DNA from: Magnimaribacter mokuoloeensis
Lineage (GTDB): Bacteria; Pseudomonadota; Gammaproteobacteria; Magnimaribacterales; Magnimaribacteraceae
Reading direction: 5' to 3'
NCBI GenBank assembly: GCA_041860225.1
Contig: CP151794.1
Span: 744,001-808,000, forward strand
DNA length: 64,000 nt
This document shows positions 54,085 through 63,331 of the stretch, in pieces (positions within the stretch are counted from its first letter, which is position 1; each line of letters opens with the position of its first letter). The position numbers were made by a program, and so were the translations under genes. The notes beneath the pieces are model-generated. The model worked only from the letters and a program-made list of their open reading frames with translations, was not told the DNA's origin and ran no database searches.

Positions 54085-55425
54085 TTACTGAATATTTAGA
54101 GTATCTGCGTATGCTTTGTGCTTCTCAAGGATGCTCTCTTTTTCGAGGAGATGTAAGTATTGTTGAGTAGTTTTTAAGTCTGCATGTCCTGCCCATCTGG
54201 CTACTGTATGTATATCCTTTGTAGCATCTAGACTCCTTGTTATGAAAGTATGACGTAATGAATGGAATGTAATATCTGAAGGTAATCCTGCTCGTTTAAC
54301 TAATGTTTCAAATGAAGTTCTAACGTTTTTCATGGGAAAGATTTTTAGTTTCTTATCTTCTTCCCTAATAGGTTTAGCTGAATATACTTTGTTTCCTACC
54401 ACTCTGGCTTTAGTCCAATCAAGAAACTCTTCTTCAGTCATGCTTGGATAGAGAACATGCTTTTGATAATAATCTGTGAGCATCAATGCGAGATTCATTC
54501 CTGTAGGCACTAGACGGGTTTGTCTTGTTTTATTTTTACTACCTTCGAACTGAAGCATGTAAGCTCCTTCATTCGTAGATTCAACTAGCATTGTGTAGTC
54601 TTCTTTGAGTCTGTGAACACTCTCCTCATCTTCTTCACCAAGAGGAACAGTAGTAATTTCTTTCCATTTAGTTTCAGTATCTTTTATATCACCCCAAGTA
54701 AGTTTCAAAATTTCACTCTTTCTAGCTCCCGTATATAGAGCTATAGATAAATATAAAGGCACATGCTTTCGTTTGTTGGCATGGTATTCAGATAGTTCAT
54801 CATCAGCAGATAGGGCTTCGATAAGTCTCGTTTCTTCCTGCTTAGTTAAGATTCTTTTTTCTATTCCTTTATCTATTTTTAAATGAGGAAACTCTAACTC
54901 ATGATTTATAAGTTTGTATTTTCTAGCTAAAGACATAACAGACTGAATACTTGTTAGGTTTCTTTGAATGGTTGAATTAGCTAAAGGTCTATTGTGGTTC
55001 TTGCTTCTTCTCCAGTTCACGTATCTATCAAGTACCTTCTCGTCTATTTTTGATAACTTAATATTTCCTAAGAAAGGTACGACAACTCCATACAAAGACT
55101 TCATCTCTTCATCATGGGAAACTCTTTCTCCTCTAGACCAATCTAGAAAGTCTTGATGTTCAATGAACTCTTTGAAGGTGAGTTTTGTTGGAGCAGTAAC
55201 ACCCTGCCTAGAGTTAAAGAGTAAATCATCTTTAATCCTTTTAGCTTCCTTTAAGCTCACAACTCTGGCATCACCAATCTGTGTTCTTTTCCTATCTACG
55301 TAAGCGAACCAAGTTACTTTTCCATCAGGTTTAGCTGAACGAATGATAATAAGATTGTTCTCTGATTTCTCAACAGCTTTAGGTGTAGCTATGATTGAGT
55401 CAATTGTTGCCTGTGTCCATGCCAT
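54085..55425 (-). CDS. Tyrosine recombinase/integrase of island 2
   Basis: The frame opens at 55455 but the first ten codons read through the arm sites, so I prefer the start at 55425 (MAWTQATIDS). Numbered from the longer form, the catalytic residues are Arg245 (TGARKSEIL), His398/Arg401 (HSLRHT), His424 (GHADLKTTQQY) and Tyr433. An arm-binding N-terminal domain and a SAM-like core-binding domain precede them. It lies next to the right tRNA-Val copy, as expected for a tRNA-targeting integrase. Confidence 0.92.
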   Translation of the reverse strand: MAWTQATIDSIIATPKAVEKSENNLIIIRSAKPDGKVTWFAYVDRKRTQIGDARVVSLKEAKRIKDDLLFNSRQGVTAPTKLTFKEFIEHQDFLDWSRGERVSHDEEMKSLYGVVVPFLGNIKLSKIDEKVLDRYVNWRRSKNHNRPLANSTIQRNLTSIQSVMSLARKYKLINHELEFPHLKIDKGIEKRILTKQEETRLIEALSADDELSEYHANKRKHVPLYLSIALYTGARKSEILKLTWGDIKDTETKWKEITTVPLGEEDEESVHRLKEDYTMLVESTNEGAYMLQFEGSKNKTRQTRLVPTGMNLALMLTDYYQKHVLYPSMTEEEFLDWTKARVVGNKVYSAKPIREEDKKLKIFPMKNVRTSFETLVKRAGLPSDITFHSLRHTFITRSLDATKDIHTVARWAGHADLKTTQQYLHLLEKESILEKHKAYADTLNIQ

Positions 55426-55446
55426 ATGAAACCTAGTATATACTTT

Positions 55447-55465
55447 ACGGGGCATTTACGGGGCA
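55447..55465. promoter_or_regulatory. Right arm sites of island 2
   Basis: ACGGGGCA occurs at 55447-55454 and 55458-55465, eleven bases apart, matching the pair at 45214-45232. The first copy covers the extra start codons of the longer integrase frame, so integrase binding here may also control its own gene. Confidence 0.6.
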
Positions 55466-55556
55466 TTTATTTTCAACTATCAGCGTATGGTATGATAACC
55501 AATAGCTCTTAAAGATTGTTAAATCAATGTTTTGAAAGGTTTTAAGTGATAGTGAG

Positions 55557-55612
55557 AGGTAAACACAAGACCATGTCAAGGTGGTGCTCTAACCAGACTG
55601 AGCTACGTGTCT
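55557..55612 (-). pseudogene. Damaged tRNA-Val copy (right island border)
   Basis: The 5' half from the anticodon stem to the 5' end (55570-55612) matches the intact tRNA-Val exactly. Before it, 13 bases resemble its 3' acceptor end with three changes, and 22 bases of the T-arm region are missing. This is read as the right attachment site of island 2. The original tRNA promoter probably lies to its right. Confidence 0.8.
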
Positions 55613-55641
55613 ATCGTTAAATTGATGCATTATATAGCAAC

Positions 55642-55965
55642 TTACCAGTTTAGAAATCGTAGTATCAATCTATCCAGAAAGGTTAATCTATCTTGGTAGA
55701 TACTTTCTCCATTCACCATAATGGATATCTTCACTGAAAAGGTTCCGGCTAGAAAAACTTCCAAAGACTCTATGGTTTCATTATATTCATAAGTTTTTAA
55801 AAATGGTTTACTTATATCGGGAAAAGCTTCATCACTGCTATCAACCAATTCATTATTGATGAATAATTCTGCCGAGCCTTGGAGAGACCAATTCCACCAA
55901 TTGGTTACAGAGATTTTATTGTCTCGGTACTCAGCTTCCCATTTCTTAAAATTTGGTTTAGTCAT
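55642..55965 (-). CDS. Hypothetical beta-rich protein
   Basis: The 107-residue product has alternating hydrophobic and polar residues typical of beta strands (WNWSLQGSAELFINNELVD..., SLEVFLAGTFSVKISIMVNG) and no signal peptide. No family recognised. It is the first core gene to the right of the islands. Confidence 0.6.
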   Translation of the reverse strand: MTKPNFKKWEAEYRDNKISVTNWWNWSLQGSAELFINNELVDSSDEAFPDISKPFLKTYEYNETIESLEVFLAGTFSVKISIMVNGESIYQDRLTFLDRLILRFLNW

Positions 55966-56004
55966 GCTGGAACTTAGGGACTTGCCCTAATACTCTCTGC
56001 CAGA

Positions 56005-56460
56005 TTAGCGAATTAATGATTCAACTAGTTCGGGGTTTTCTTGAAAGGCAATTCCTATATTCTCGCTCAATTTCATTGAGTCTTCGCTAACCATAACTAC
56101 TATTTTCTCAGCCATTAATGATTGTTTGCTTGTTATAGAAGCACCATCCTTAGTTTTCATAAAGTTATATAAGGCTATTATTTCGCTGTCAGTATAAACT
56201 TCTCTATAAAGGGCAGGTACTTTCTTCTCTATGCTGCTGATATATTCATTGATAAGTGGATTTAAAAAACTATCCATCGCTTCGCTTTCAACATTAAAAC
56301 CCATCGATTCAAGCATTGAATGCATGGAATTTTTCATAGTATCTTCCTGTTGCGTCAAGAATTGTTCTTTAACAATAGAGTCTACCATTTCGTCAACAGA
56401 CAAGGTTTCTGCCATTACATAGGAGTTAAATAAAATTAAAAGAATATAAATTTTTTTCAT
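56005..56460 (-). CDS. DUF2059-like exported protein
   Basis: I chose the ATG at 56460 (MKKIYILLILFNSYVMAE), which opens a signal peptide; the frame opens at 56475. The region EIIALYNFMKTKDGASITSKQSLM resembles the DUF2059 signature (F...T..G......). Function unknown; periplasmic. Confidence 0.7.
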   Translation of the reverse strand: MKKIYILLILFNSYVMAETLSVDEMVDSIVKEQFLTQQEDTMKNSMHSMLESMGFNVESEAMDSFLNPLINEYISSIEKKVPALYREVYTDSEIIALYNFMKTKDGASITSKQSLMAEKIVVMVSEDSMKLSENIGIAFQENPELVESLIR

Positions 56461-56672
56461 AGATTGACTTGCCAAATTAATTTTATTCTAAGTAATTTTT
56501 AAGTAACGTCAACTTGTCTGAATAAATCTCATGTTAGTATCTAAAGGTTATATTGGGGAGATAACTATAACGAAGTGTGCCCATGCCCCTCCCCCATATA
56601 TATACTCATGCTCAAACATTTTTAGCCAAAATGGGTTGTACAGTAGTAGAGTTAGTCTTGAAACCATTTCTC

Positions 56673-56692
56673 AAGCATAAAAACTTATGCTT
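56673..56692 (+). repeat. Hairpin before the second MAPEG gene
   Basis: AAGCATAA and TTATGCTT form a perfect 8-bp stem with the loop AAAC, 32 bases before ATG at 56725. It may be an mRNA leader structure or a regulator site; no T-run follows. Confidence 0.4.
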
Positions 56693-56724
56693 CAATTATG
56701 TTAGTCAAAAAAAAGGGGAGAAAT

Positions 56725-57129
56725 ATGAATCAAATTGCACTTTTAACACCGGTCCTAGTTCTAATAATGTGGACCTTTCTTATATTTTTATTGATGGCTT
56801 ATGGAAGGGTTAAGTTTACAAAAAACCCCCAAGATGCAGCACACACAAACAACTTAAAAGGGATGCTTCCCGACTGGGTTGAGAGAACTTCTGATAACTA
56901 CAATCATCTTTTTGAGCAACCAGTCGCATTTTACGTAGTTACATTATCTATTGCTTTAATGAATAGCTTTGATTCTTTTATGGTTCAGTTAGCTTGGGGA
57001 TTTGTGTTGATTAGAATTATTCATTCCCTTGTACAGCTCACAATTAACATTGTTCTAGTAAGGTTTGTTTTATTCGCTTTAGGCTGGATTGCCATAGCCC
57101 TTATGGCTTACTTTCAACTCTTTGCTTAG
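56725..57129 (+). CDS. MAPEG family membrane protein
   Basis: The start at 56725 is set by the ribosome site GGGGAG (56715-56720); the frame opens at 56698. The 134-residue product has four membrane segments and the MAPEG pattern TSDNYNHLFEQPVAFYVVTLS followed by RIIHSLVQ. It is only distantly related to the MAPEG protein at 32059. Function uncharacterised in bacteria of this kind. Confidence 0.85.
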   Translation: MNQIALLTPVLVLIMWTFLIFLLMAYGRVKFTKNPQDAAHTNNLKGMLPDWVERTSDNYNHLFEQPVAFYVVTLSIALMNSFDSFMVQLAWGFVLIRIIHSLVQLTINIVLVRFVLFALGWIAIALMAYFQLFA

Positions 57130-57180
57130 TTTGAAATCAGTTAAGATGAAATGAAAATGTTAGGATAAATAAATCTAAAA

Positions 57181-57378
57181 ATGAGTACATTACTAACATT
57201 TATTAAGAACCGAGAATTAGAAATCGTAATAGCCATTGGAGGTATTGCTACACTTCTGTCTTTTGTTTTAGAAAACGAAGATATTTTTAATTATGGAATT
57301 ATTTTTTCATCCATTGGTTTAATTTCTATTGGGATGAGAGGTTATTTAAGAAAGAAAAATAAAACAGAATGGAAATAG
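57181..57378 (+). CDS. Small two-helix membrane protein
   Basis: The 65-residue product has two hydrophobic segments (about 13-28 and 36-53) and a basic tail. It overlaps the next gene by 10 bases. No family recognised. Confidence 0.55.
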   Translation: MSTLLTFIKNRELEIVIAIGGIATLLSFVLENEDIFNYGIIFSSIGLISIGMRGYLRKKNKTEWK

Positions 57379-57656
57379 ACTGGATAGCAGTCGGTTGGAT
57401 TATAGACATGATTCTTAATGGTTTAGTATGGCTTATTATTGCTTCATTTTCTCTGATATTGATTGATATGACTGACACATGGACGAGAGAAGTTATTAAA
57501 TGGATGGATAAAGCTGATATGTGGACAAGAAGATTGATAGACAGCTTTTTTGAGTGGATTCAAAAAAAGAATCTTACAATAATCTTTAGCATTATATTGC
57601 TAATTATCTTTGGTATTCTTGCTCAACTAGGAATAATACCTAAGTTAATAACTTAA
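57369..57656 (+). CDS. Hypothetical membrane protein
   Basis: The 95-residue product has membrane segments at residues about 10-32 and 68-92 with an amphipathic, tryptophan-rich middle (TWTREVIKWMDKADMWTRRLID). The middle carries a short internal repeat (TDTWTREVIKWMD, KADMWTRRLID). No family recognised. Confidence 0.55.
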   Translation: MEIDWIAVGWIIDMILNGLVWLIIASFSLILIDMTDTWTREVIKWMDKADMWTRRLIDSFFEWIQKKNLTIIFSIILLIIFGILAQLGIIPKLIT

Positions 57657-57674
57657 TATAAATGGGAGAATTTT

Positions 57675-58010
57675 ATGAAGTTTAATGAAACTATTTTAGG
57701 CTCAATTATTATCGGAACTTTAATCGGAGGAGCTATTTTGATATCTAGTGCAGTGAGCACAGGAGGAAAACCAAAAATAAAGGTTATGTCACTTGCAGAT
57801 GGTGATAGACAGGAACAAGTTATTCATAAAGAAGTTATCATTGACATGAATAGAAATTCAGAGATGGAGTGGAATGAAAATTCCTCATCGAGTGAAAAAA
57901 TTGAAGCTAACGAACTGGCTTCAAAAATTGAAAAAGCTGTTTCTGAAGTTTTGGGTGAGTTACCTGAAGAAGTTGATATAAAAATTCAAATAAAAAAAGA
58001 TAATAAATAG
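57675..58010 (+). CDS. Membrane-anchored hypothetical protein
   Basis: The 111-residue product has one N-terminal membrane helix (about 9-27) and an acidic, serine/glutamate-rich periplasmic-type tail ending in a helical KIEKAVSEVLGELPEEV segment. No family recognised. It is convergent with lpdA. Confidence 0.55.
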   Translation: MKFNETILGSIIIGTLIGGAILISSAVSTGGKPKIKVMSLADGDRQEQVIHKEVIIDMNRNSEMEWNENSSSSEKIEANELASKIEKAVSEVLGELPEEVDIKIQIKKDNK

Positions 58011-58033
58011 ACTTTTAAAATTATTGGTTCTGC

Positions 58034-59434
58034 CTAAATCTTCTTTTTTCTATTTTGTATGTGAATTGCTTTGTTGTTCATTGCTAATGTTGCTTCATGT
58101 AATGCTTCTGAAACAGTTGGATGGCTAAAGATAGTTTTACCGAAATCCTCTGAAGTAACGCCTTGATCCATGGCAATTAGACCTTGTTGTAAGATCTCTG
58201 CTGCTGAAGGTCCAAATACTTGAATGCCTAATATCTTATCCGTTTCGTTATCTGCTGTTATGAATACTGAACCTGCTGATTCACCGGAAGCAAGAGCTCT
58301 TCCACTTGCTAGAAAAGGGAAAGAACCTGATTTAAAGCCTATCTCTTGTTCTTTTAATTGACTTTCATTTAAACCTACCCAAGCTACCTCTGGATGGGTA
58401 TAGATAACGTTTGGAACATGGTCATAGTTTAAACTTACATCATTGTCTGCGATCCTCTCTGCTACCATTACCCCTTCTTCAGATGCTTTATGGGCCAGCA
58501 TAGGCCCCCTAACTACATCACCTATTGCCCAAACATTATCTACAGAAGTCTGACAAAACTCATTCACATCAATAAATCCTTGTTTGTTTAGATTTAACAA
58601 CGTGTCATCGAACAAATTATCTAGATTTGGCCTCCTTCCAACAGCAAGTATGATTTTTTCAGTACACAAAGAAGTTTCCTTATCTCCATCTGAATAAGTA
58701 AGTTTCATCCCTTCTTGATCTTCTTTTGCTTTCATTACATTAGACCCTAATCTGATGTCTAAGCCTTGGTTTTGGAATTCTTTTAGAACCTGTCTAGAGA
58801 TTCTTTTATCTAGCATAGGCAAGAAGTCATCCTGAGCTTCTAGAATAACCACTTTAGAGCCTAATCTAGCCCACACGCTTCCAAGTTCGAGGCCTATGAC
58901 CCCTGCCCCAATAATTACAAGCGTTTTAGGAACTTCTTCAAATTTTAGAGCGCCTTCACTATCGACTATATGTGTACTTAATTTAATATTATTTAATTGA
59001 ATAGGCGAAGATCCAGTAGCAATAATTATATTTTTTGTTTCTAATACTTCTTTTGCATTGTCATTTTGAATTTCAACCTGATTGTTACTCACTACCTTCC
59101 CTATTCCTTTAATAAACTCAACTTTGTTTGATTTGAATAGTGCTTCCACACCAGTAGTTAATTGACTTACCACTTCCTCTTTTCTTTGCATCATAATGCT
59201 GAGATTTAAATTTACTTCTCTAGCTTGAATACCATGACTGTCAAACTCATTTAAAAGTTGGTAGTGTTTTAAAGAGGAGTCCAATAGCGACTTAGATGGA
59301 ATACAACCTATATTCAGACACGTGCCTCCAATTGAAGACTTATCTACACAGGCAACTTTTAGACCCAATTGAGCAGCCCTAATTGCCGCTACATATCCTC
59401 CAGGGCCACTTCCTAAAATAACAATATCGTACAT
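58034..59434 (-). CDS. lpdA: Dihydrolipoyl dehydrogenase
   Basis: LpdA reoxidises dihydrolipoamide in the pyruvate, 2-oxoglutarate and glycine complexes, passing electrons to NAD. The 466-residue product has the FAD motif GSGPGGYVAAIRAAQ, the redox disulfide GGTCLNIGCIPSK, the NAD motif GAGVIGLELGSVW, the IGDVV segment and the C-terminal HPTVSE with the catalytic His. The E2/E1 genes are not next to it. Confidence 0.95.
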   Translation of the reverse strand: MYDIVILGSGPGGYVAAIRAAQLGLKVACVDKSSIGGTCLNIGCIPSKSLLDSSLKHYQLLNEFDSHGIQAREVNLNLSIMMQRKEEVVSQLTTGVEALFKSNKVEFIKGIGKVVSNNQVEIQNDNAKEVLETKNIIIATGSSPIQLNNIKLSTHIVDSEGALKFEEVPKTLVIIGAGVIGLELGSVWARLGSKVVILEAQDDFLPMLDKRISRQVLKEFQNQGLDIRLGSNVMKAKEDQEGMKLTYSDGDKETSLCTEKIILAVGRRPNLDNLFDDTLLNLNKQGFIDVNEFCQTSVDNVWAIGDVVRGPMLAHKASEEGVMVAERIADNDVSLNYDHVPNVIYTHPEVAWVGLNESQLKEQEIGFKSGSFPFLASGRALASGESAGSVFITADNETDKILGIQVFGPSAAEILQQGLIAMDQGVTSEDFGKTIFSHPTVSEALHEATLAMNNKAIHIQNRKKKI

Positions 59435-59613
59435 ATTTTATAAAGCTTTATGATATCACTTCTAAAAGCAATACTTACTCCAAAGAAATATTTTTAGAAA
59501 AAATTCTTTAAAGATTTAGTAAAATATAAAAAGAAAAATCCATGTTGGAATTCTCAAAATTCCTCAAAAGGTAAAGTGATATCCCATTTAAAAATTCTAA
59601 AAGTCTAAAACTT

Positions 59614-59934
59614 ATGTCAAAAATAAAATTTATTGAGTTCAATGGAACTGAACATTATGTAGATGGAGTCAAAGGTGAAAGTGTTATGGAAATAGCTATC
59701 GCGAATGATGTACCTGGTATAGAGGCGGATTGCGGTGGTTCCTGCGCCTGCGGTACTTGCCACGTTTACATAAGTAATGAATGGGTTAACAAGTTAGAGG
59801 AAAAGAGTGATATGGAAAATTCCATGCTTGAATTTACCGAAAATGTTCAAGTTAACTCCAGACTCTCCTGTCAAATTGAGTTCGATGAAAGCCTTGATGG
59901 TCTGGAGGTTAGTTTGCCTGAATCTCAATACTAA
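59614..59934 (+). CDS. 2Fe-2S ferredoxin
   Basis: The 106-residue product has the adrenodoxin-type cluster motif DCGGSCACGTCHVY with a distant fourth Cys in LSCQIEF. This vertebrate-type/bacterial ferredoxin donates electrons to cytochrome P450s or dioxygenases, or serves in Fe-S assembly. No P450 or oxygenase gene is adjacent. The following alpha/beta hydrolase is on the same strand. Confidence 0.92.
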   Translation: MSKIKFIEFNGTEHYVDGVKGESVMEIAIANDVPGIEADCGGSCACGTCHVYISNEWVNKLEEKSDMENSMLEFTENVQVNSRLSCQIEFDESLDGLEVSLPESQY

Positions 59935-59978
59935 AGTGAATAAAATTGAGTTAAAGTAAAAAAAATCGAGGTGAAGAT

Positions 59979-60983
59979 ATGTTGAATTTAATAATGAAGT
60001 TGCCAAATTTTATCTTGTTATGGCTATCAGGCAAAAAACAGATCACTATTGGTAATAGAAGTCTGCTTCCTGCCTTTCAACTTATATGTGTACAAAATGA
60101 AAAATTAGGACTAGATCTAAGCCAATTATCTCCTGATGACTTCAGATCAACTTACAATGCTCAAAACATCTTCTCTATTGGTTTAAATCATATAAGCACT
60201 AACAACCATCAAGTGCAGGTGTCGGATGGTTCTATTGAAGTAAGAGAGTATTCCAGTAAAAAGATTGAAGAGAATGGTGCAAGCCTTGTATATTTTCATG
60301 GAGGTGGATGGGTAATAGGCAATACAGACACTCACGATAATGTCTGCCGTTATTTATGCGAGAGGCTGAATATAAAAATATTTTCCGTTGATTACCGACT
60401 TTCGCCTGAATTTAAGTTTCCTACTCCTCTTGATGATTGTTTGAGTGCTTATGAATGGTTGATAAATAACCACGAAAATCTCAATATTGATCCCGAGAAA
60501 ATTTCTGTAGGCGGAGATAGTGCTGGAGGAAACTTAGCTGCCTCTCTTTGTTTGATCAGAAAGTCTGAAGAAAAATCTCTGCCTCAAGCTCAATTGCTTA
60601 TATACCCTGTTACGGACCTTAGGTTTTTAACTAATTCTATTCAAAAGGAGTGTTCTGAAGGATTTCTATTAACCAAAGATATGATGGAATGGTTTGCTGG
60701 TCATTATCTAGATAATCAAGAATTAAGAGAAGATGCCAGAGTGTCTCCTCTGCTTGCAGAAAATATTGATGGTCTACCACCTGCTGTAATTGTGACAGCA
60801 GGTTTTGATCCTTTGAGAGATGAAGGTCTGGCTTATTCCGAGAAACTTAAACAGGCAAACAATGAAGTTACATATATAGAATTCCCAAGATACATTCATG
60901 GATTTTTCAATATGTTACAAATTCCAGGAATTAAAGTTTCTGTTGATGAAATCTGCTCTGAATTTAAATCTTACCTAAAATAA
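59979..60983 (+). CDS. Alpha/beta hydrolase, HSL family
   Basis: The 334-residue product has the hormone-sensitive-lipase oxyanion motif HGGGWVIG, the nucleophile elbow GDSAGGNLAA, the acid region DPLRDEGLAYSEKL and the catalytic His in YIHGFF. These are carboxylesterases. No signal peptide is clear, so it is likely cytoplasmic. A ribosome site GAGGTGA precedes the start. Confidence 0.9.
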   Translation: MLNLIMKLPNFILLWLSGKKQITIGNRSLLPAFQLICVQNEKLGLDLSQLSPDDFRSTYNAQNIFSIGLNHISTNNHQVQVSDGSIEVREYSSKKIEENGASLVYFHGGGWVIGNTDTHDNVCRYLCERLNIKIFSVDYRLSPEFKFPTPLDDCLSAYEWLINNHENLNIDPEKISVGGDSAGGNLAASLCLIRKSEEKSLPQAQLLIYPVTDLRFLTNSIQKECSEGFLLTKDMMEWFAGHYLDNQELREDARVSPLLAENIDGLPPAVIVTAGFDPLRDEGLAYSEKLKQANNEVTYIEFPRYIHGFFNMLQIPGIKVSVDEICSEFKSYLK

Positions 60984-61010
60984 GAAAGCTTCTGAAACAA
61001 ACTAATGTTT

Positions 61011-61041
61011 AAAAAAAGGCGCCTTGAGGCGCCTTTTTTTT
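61011..61041. terminator. Rho-independent terminator, bidirectional
   Basis: Seven A, then GGCGCC-TTGA-GGCGCC, then eight T. The six-pair GC stem with T-runs on both strands ends both the alpha/beta hydrolase (plus) and the metallo-beta-lactamase gene (minus). It is the clearest terminator of the window. Confidence 0.95.
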
Positions 61042-62023
61042 ATTTAAGCATGGAAGTATATGCCCTATCTGCGAAAAGCTGTGATGCCTTATACCCGGTT
61101 CCTGCGTCAAAAGGACTAGATGGAAAAATATCGGCTGCTGGATCAAGTTCCATTACTTCCTCTAAACTCAAACCTTTTTCCTTGAGAACAAGAAGTCTCT
61201 CGTACGCTGTTTCCATCTTACTGACATATTCTTCAAGATCATTTATGTCAGATACCTCTCCATGTCCTGGGACTATCAGTGTGTCTTCATTGATAATCTT
61301 CATTACTTCTCTTATAGAAAATATCATTCCTTCAAGAGTTCCTCCATTTCCAGCATCAATAAAGGGTAGACCGGTCAAATTAGCTACATCTCCAAGATGT
61401 ATTACATTTGACTCTTCAAAATAAATAAAACTATCCCCAGATGTGTGTGCAGGACCATAGTGCATAATTTTGATCGTATGACCATTGAGATGCATAGACA
61501 TTTCGTCTTTGTAGGTAACTCTGGGAGTAGCTAGTAATTCATAAGGTTGTTGAGGCCATACAACCCCCACCATATTGATATCAGTTCCATTTCTGAAATA
61601 ATTTATTGAATTTTCATGGGCGATAATATCTGCACCCAAAGGACCAAAAGCTCTATTACCTTCGGCATGATCAAAATGAAAATGAGTATTGATAACATAA
61701 TCAACTGTATCTCCGCCCATCTTATTAATTTCGCCTAGTATAGTATCGAATACCTCTGGGAATTGGCTATCAACAATAAGTACACCATCTTCACCTACAG
61801 AAACTAGAATATTTCCACCATAGCCAAAGATTACTCCAAGACCGTCCTTCAAAGGTTGTGAATTTACCAATGAAGGGTCAAATCCAAGCCATTGAAACCT
61901 TTCTAGAACATAATTCTGATCCTCACTGTAAGCATTCATCTCAGGCAAGACAGACTCTTTGCTTTCTTGAGAACAAGATAAAATCATGAGCGAAAAAATT
62001 AAAATTGATATTTTGTTTATCAT
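61040..62023 (-). CDS. Metallo-beta-lactamase fold hydrolase, lipoprotein
   Basis: The 327-residue product has a lipoprotein signal (MILSC) and the MBL-fold zinc motif NTHFHFDHAEGNR, then later AHTSGDSFI and PGHGEV ligands. Such exported MBL proteins hydrolyse diverse esters or thioesters; true lactamase activity is not implied. It lies after the acyl-CoA dehydrogenase gene on the same strand, 17 bases apart. Confidence 0.9.
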   Translation of the reverse strand: MINKISILIFSLMILSCSQESKESVLPEMNAYSEDQNYVLERFQWLGFDPSLVNSQPLKDGLGVIFGYGGNILVSVGEDGVLIVDSQFPEVFDTILGEINKMGGDTVDYVINTHFHFDHAEGNRAFGPLGADIIAHENSINYFRNGTDINMVGVVWPQQPYELLATPRVTYKDEMSMHLNGHTIKIMHYGPAHTSGDSFIYFEESNVIHLGDVANLTGLPFIDAGNGGTLEGMIFSIREVMKIINEDTLIVPGHGEVSDINDLEEYVSKMETAYERLLVLKEKGLSLEEVMELDPAADIFPSSPFDAGTGYKASQLFADRAYTSMLK

Positions 62024-62040
62024 ATTAGATTCTCTTTAGA

Positions 62041-63288
62041 TTAGTCTCTGGTTACCACTACTTCGTCTGTCTGATCAGCATATTTTGATAGTTCTTCACG
62101 TGCTATAACTCTTCTATGAACTTCATCTGGACCATCAGCTAATCTTAGGGTTCTCATATGAGCATACATGCTAGCAAGAGGGAAATCTTGGCTAACTCCA
62201 CCACCACCATGCATCTGTATAGCCCTATCAATTAACCTACAGGCAACAATTGGTACATGCACTTTAATCTGAGCTATCTCACTTCTGGCTATTTTATTGC
62301 CAACTGTGTCCATCATATGGGCAGCATTAAGAGTAAGCAGTCTAGAAGTTTCAATATCTATCCTGCTCTCAGCTATGTAGTCATAATTAGCACCCAAAGT
62401 AGAAATTTTCTTACCGAAAGCTACTCTTTCTTCTGATCGTTTTATCATGAGTTCAAGTGCCCTTTCCATCACACCTATAGTTCTCATGCAGTGGTGTATC
62501 CTTCCAGGTCCTAATCTACCTTGAGATATCTCAAAACCTCTTCCTTCGCCTAGGAGTAAGTTTTCTTTGGGAACTCTTACATCTTTAAAAGATACTCGAC
62601 CATGACCATGAGGTGCATCATCGTAGCCAAAAACATGCATCATCTTTTCTATTTTTATTCCAGGAGTGTCCATAGGGACAATGATCTGAGACTGCCTTTG
62701 GTGTTTAGGATTGTCAGGATTAGTCATACACATAAAGATTAAAACTTTACATCTAGGATCGCCAGCACCTGAGGTCCACCACTTTTCGCCATTGATCACA
62801 TATTCATCTCCATCTAAAACAGCAGATGAACAAATGTTCGTAGCATCGGAAGAGGCCACTGCTGGTTCTGTCATTGCAAATGCAGATCTGATTTCACCGT
62901 TTAGTAAAGGCTTAAGCCACCTTTCTTGTTGTTCTTCATTAGCATATCTGGCTAAAACTTCCATATTTCCCGTATCAGGAGCAGAACAATTAAATATTTC
63001 TGAAGCTATACCTGATCTTCCCATAATTTCTGCTAAAGGCGCGTAATCTAGATTACTCATACTTTCACCCATTGGATTCTCGGGTAAAAATAGATTCCAT
63101 AAACCTTCAGATTTAGCGACTTCTTTCTTGTCTTCAATAATTTGGGGAATTTGCCATCTATTGCCTTCTTTGGTGAATTCTTCCATCTGCTGTGCGTATA
63201 TTTCTTCAGCAGGATAAACATGATCATCCAAAAACTTAGATATTCTTAGTTGTAGATCTTTTGATCTATCAGAAAATTCGAAACCCAT
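62041..63288 (-). CDS. Acyl-CoA dehydrogenase
   Basis: The 415-residue product has the family motifs SAFAMTEPAVASSDATNICS, a WWTSGAGDPRCKV strand, the helical C-domain ERVAFGKKISTLGANYDYIAE and QMHGGGGVSQDFPLA...RTLRLADGPDEVHRRVIA. It oxidises acyl-CoA with FAD. A strong ribosome site (AAGGAGAAAA) precedes the start. A LysR gene is divergent, across 158 bases. Confidence 0.92.
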   Translation of the reverse strand: MGFEFSDRSKDLQLRISKFLDDHVYPAEEIYAQQMEEFTKEGNRWQIPQIIEDKKEVAKSEGLWNLFLPENPMGESMSNLDYAPLAEIMGRSGIASEIFNCSAPDTGNMEVLARYANEEQQERWLKPLLNGEIRSAFAMTEPAVASSDATNICSSAVLDGDEYVINGEKWWTSGAGDPRCKVLIFMCMTNPDNPKHQRQSQIIVPMDTPGIKIEKMMHVFGYDDAPHGHGRVSFKDVRVPKENLLLGEGRGFEISQGRLGPGRIHHCMRTIGVMERALELMIKRSEERVAFGKKISTLGANYDYIAESRIDIETSRLLTLNAAHMMDTVGNKIARSEIAQIKVHVPIVACRLIDRAIQMHGGGGVSQDFPLASMYAHMRTLRLADGPDEVHRRVIAREELSKYADQTDEVVVTRD

Positions 63289-63312
63289 TTTTTTCTCCTT
63301 ATAATTTATATA

Positions 63313-63331
63313 AATACCTAAATAAGGTATT
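63313..63331. promoter_or_regulatory. Inverted repeat between acyl-CoA dehydrogenase and LysR genes
   Basis: AATACC and GGTATT form an inverted repeat with a 7-base spacer in the divergent promoter region, 25 bases before the acyl-CoA dehydrogenase start. Such sites often serve LysR regulators (T-N11-A type). A link to the next gene is a guess from position. Confidence 0.4.

Noticed and set aside
61005..61424. Plus-strand open frame over the metallo-beta-lactamase gene end
   Set aside because: It starts within the terminator and is antisense to a gene with clear zinc motifs.
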